A stretch of 14,358 nucleotides of DNA from Zwartia sp. Lineage in GTDB: Bacteria > Pseudomonadota > Gammaproteobacteria > Burkholderiales > Burkholderiaceae_B. The notes under the pieces were generated by a model. It had not been told where the DNA came from. It worked only from the letters and a program-made list of their open reading frames with translations, and made no database searches. The position numbers and the translations under genes are program-made. Positions 13,283-14,358 of this stretch are shown in pieces (position 1 is the first letter of the stretch; each line of letters opens with the position of its first letter). The DNA lies in assembly GCA_030653405.1 (NCBI GenBank), contig JAURZO010000053.1, positions 1 through 14,358 of the forward strand, written 5' to 3'.

Positions 13283-13735
13283 CTAAGTCTCTGATGGAAA
13301 TAGCGCTTGAGAGAGCAGGAACATCACTGCTGTACTCCAGCCAAAAGAGAAAAAACCAGATGCCGCCATAATGACAGTCAAGAGCTGCCAGTGAACAGGG
13401 AGCGGGTCATTGACAAAGCCGACAGTCGTGTAAGTACTCCCTGCAAACACCATCGCTTGATGTTCATTTGGGATAATGTCAAAAATCGTCAGTGCCAATC
13501 CCCAAAGATAAATTTGTACGAGATGCGAGACCAAAAGAAGCAAAATACCAGCAAAAAAAACTGTTTGAGCCAGTATCCACCTATCGTTGTTGACCAATCT
13601 TCGGACCGGGGGCTTGAACTTGGAGGTGACAAGCATCACGAACAGCGCTTGAACGATTAAGCATAGCAATATCGTGACGCAGCCCAAAATAAGGGCATCA
13701 AAATTAAAAACGTACTCCGCGGCTCTCAGGTTCAT
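13283..13735 (-). CDS. Small K+-channel-like membrane protein
   Basis: A 150-residue membrane protein with hydrophobic segments at about 13-37, 55-82 and 115-143. Between the last two lies a re-entrant pore-like stretch, EHQAMVFAGSTYTTVGFVND (91-110), whose TTVGF (103-107) resembles the potassium-channel selectivity filter T-x-G-(Y/F)-(G/x)-D; here the Asp is displaced to residue 110. That fits the Ion_trans_2 pore module with one extra N-terminal helix. No cytoplasmic gating domain such as RCK/TrkA_N is attached. A channel function is likely but unproven; filter changes could alter ion selectivity. The ATG at 13733-13735 begins 3 bp after the stop of the nitrilase-like gene and has no strong ribosome site of its own, suggesting translation coupled to that gene. 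Confidence 0.78.
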   Translation of the reverse strand: MNLRAAEYVFNFDALILGCVTILLCLIVQALFVMLVTSKFKPPVRRLVNNDRWILAQTVFFAGILLLLVSHLVQIYLWGLALTIFDIIPNEHQAMVFAGSTYTTVGFVNDPLPVHWQLLTVIMAASGFFSFGWSTAVMFLLSQALFPSET

Positions 13736-13738
13736 TAT

Positions 13739-14358
13739 TTATTGTTTGTAAGCGGCCCAAGCATCCACTGCAAACCCGGGCGAGCTCTTCCAGTTTTGGA
13801 GGGCTTTAGATTGAGTGGGAAAGACCAGTGGCGAGGCAAGATCGGCACGCCGTCCGCCAATTAATTTACTTTGGTTCATCCAATAGGCATTCCCTAACGT
13901 GGTGAACGTGAGCGATACAACTTCTTCGTTATCGATCGAGCCGACAACAGGAATTTCCAGGGAGTCGATGGGATTAATCGTAAATACCCCGCTTGATCCT
14001 AAACAGCCATTTCCAACTGAATTAGCAACGACGGTGTACGCCTGAGCGGTTTTAGCTGCGGCATACCAAAAAACCATGGTGTTGGCAGAGCAAGGGTGAT
14101 CGAAAAGTCCTGCAGCATCCTGAAGGCGGCCGCCATACTGACCGGACCAACTCACTGGCGCGGCGATGATGTCCGCACGGCGGAGTGACAACATTCCCGA
14201 AGCCTCTGGGAACCGGAAGTCGTCATTGAGTAGGATACCAATCTTGCCGATGGTCGTCTCAAAAACGGGCAGATCATCGCCTACATTCAAGAATGTGCTG
14301 TCAGTGGGATTGAGATGCGTTTGACGATAATGGCCAATGACTTTTCCGTCAGGCGCAA
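13739..14358 (-). CDS. Nitrilase-fold protein lacking key catalytic residues, N-terminus beyond right edge
   Basis: The frame is open from the window edge (first full codon at 14354-14356) for about 205 residues. The text before the TTG at 14290 still matches the family, so the gene starts outside. It follows the carbon-nitrogen hydrolase pattern: DGKVIGHYRQTHL, then FLNVGDDLPVFETTIGKIGILL, FRFPEASGMLSLRRADIIAAP, a middle NTMVFWYAAAKTAQAYTVVANSVG and a late GSSGVFTINP. In active members the second catalytic residue is Lys in YRKxHL and the nucleophile is Cys in (I)CYDxRFPE. Here the matching residues are Gln (codon 14321-14323) and Asn (codon 14225-14227). The catalytic Glu would lie upstream of the window. 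The frame has no stop or shift, so it is a maintained gene rather than debris; a non-catalytic role or a displaced active site is possible. The channel-like gene follows 3 bp later. Confidence 0.8.
   Translation of the reverse strand, partial: APDGKVIGHYRQTHLNPTDSTFLNVGDDLPVFETTIGKIGILLNDDFRFPEASGMLSLRRADIIAAPVSWSGQYGGRLQDAAGLFDHPCSANTMVFWYAAAKTAQAYTVVANSVGNGCLGSSGVFTINPIDSLEIPVVGSIDNEEVVSLTFTTLGNAYWMNQSKLIGGRRADLASPLVFPTQSKALQNWKSSPGFAVDAWAAYKQ

Noticed and set aside
13739..14290. Treating the TTG at 14290 as the true start of the nitrilase-like gene
   Set aside because: The same frame stays open to the window edge and encodes matching family sequence (DGKVIGHYRQTHL) upstream of it.

Overview
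The window looks like chromosomal DNA from a betaproteobacterium, most likely Burkholderiales and perhaps near Alcaligenaceae. The clues are an aspartate carbamoyltransferase with an N-terminal helix-turn-helix extension, close gene packing, moderate GC content and many LysR, PhzF and ABC-type accessory genes. This placement is inference from gene style; there is no rRNA or other marker. I saw no tRNA, rRNA, CRISPR array, insertion sequence or integrase.

Layout. Positions 1-1739 (minus strand): an alpha/beta hydrolase followed, 2 bp later, by a polytopic membrane sensor histidine kinase that runs off the left edge. Positions 1807-3460 (plus): a small GNAT acetyltransferase and pyrB, with a dyad around a TATAAT box in front of pyrB. 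Positions 3473-4965 (minus): a TMEM175-type membrane protein followed by a PhzF-type isomerase, convergent with pyrB. Positions 5128-10946 (plus): a tight six-gene operon, described below. Positions 10943-12229 (minus): a DoxX-type membrane protein and an extradiol dioxygenase of the DODA/YgiD type, with a LysR regulator (12328-13236, plus) diverging from them. Positions 13283-14358 (minus): a nitrilase-fold protein entering from the right edge, followed 3 bp later by a small K+-channel-like membrane protein.

The centre of interest is 5128-10946. It encodes an ABC importer of the nitrate/sulfonate/taurine type (ATPase, TAT-exported binding protein, permease), an OsmC-fold protein, an acyl-CoA-dehydrogenase-fold flavoprotein and a rubredoxin fused to an FAD/NAD(P)H rubredoxin reductase. 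Joints are overlaps or short gaps, so the six genes are probably co-expressed. Two of the enzymes lack hallmark catalytic residues: OsmC has Ser in place of the second Cys, and the flavoprotein has no Glu at the usual base position. I infer uptake of a small molecule, perhaps an organosulfur or organonitrogen compound, followed by redox processing fed with electrons through rubredoxin. Substrate and reaction are unknown. The leader of this operon carries three copies of TATACAAAT, a 12-bp palindrome, and a start codon inside a dyad with no visible Shine-Dalgarno.

A second point of interest is the nitrilase-like protein at the right edge. In motif alignment the catalytic Lys and Cys appear replaced by Gln and Asn, and its gene is coupled to the channel-like gene.
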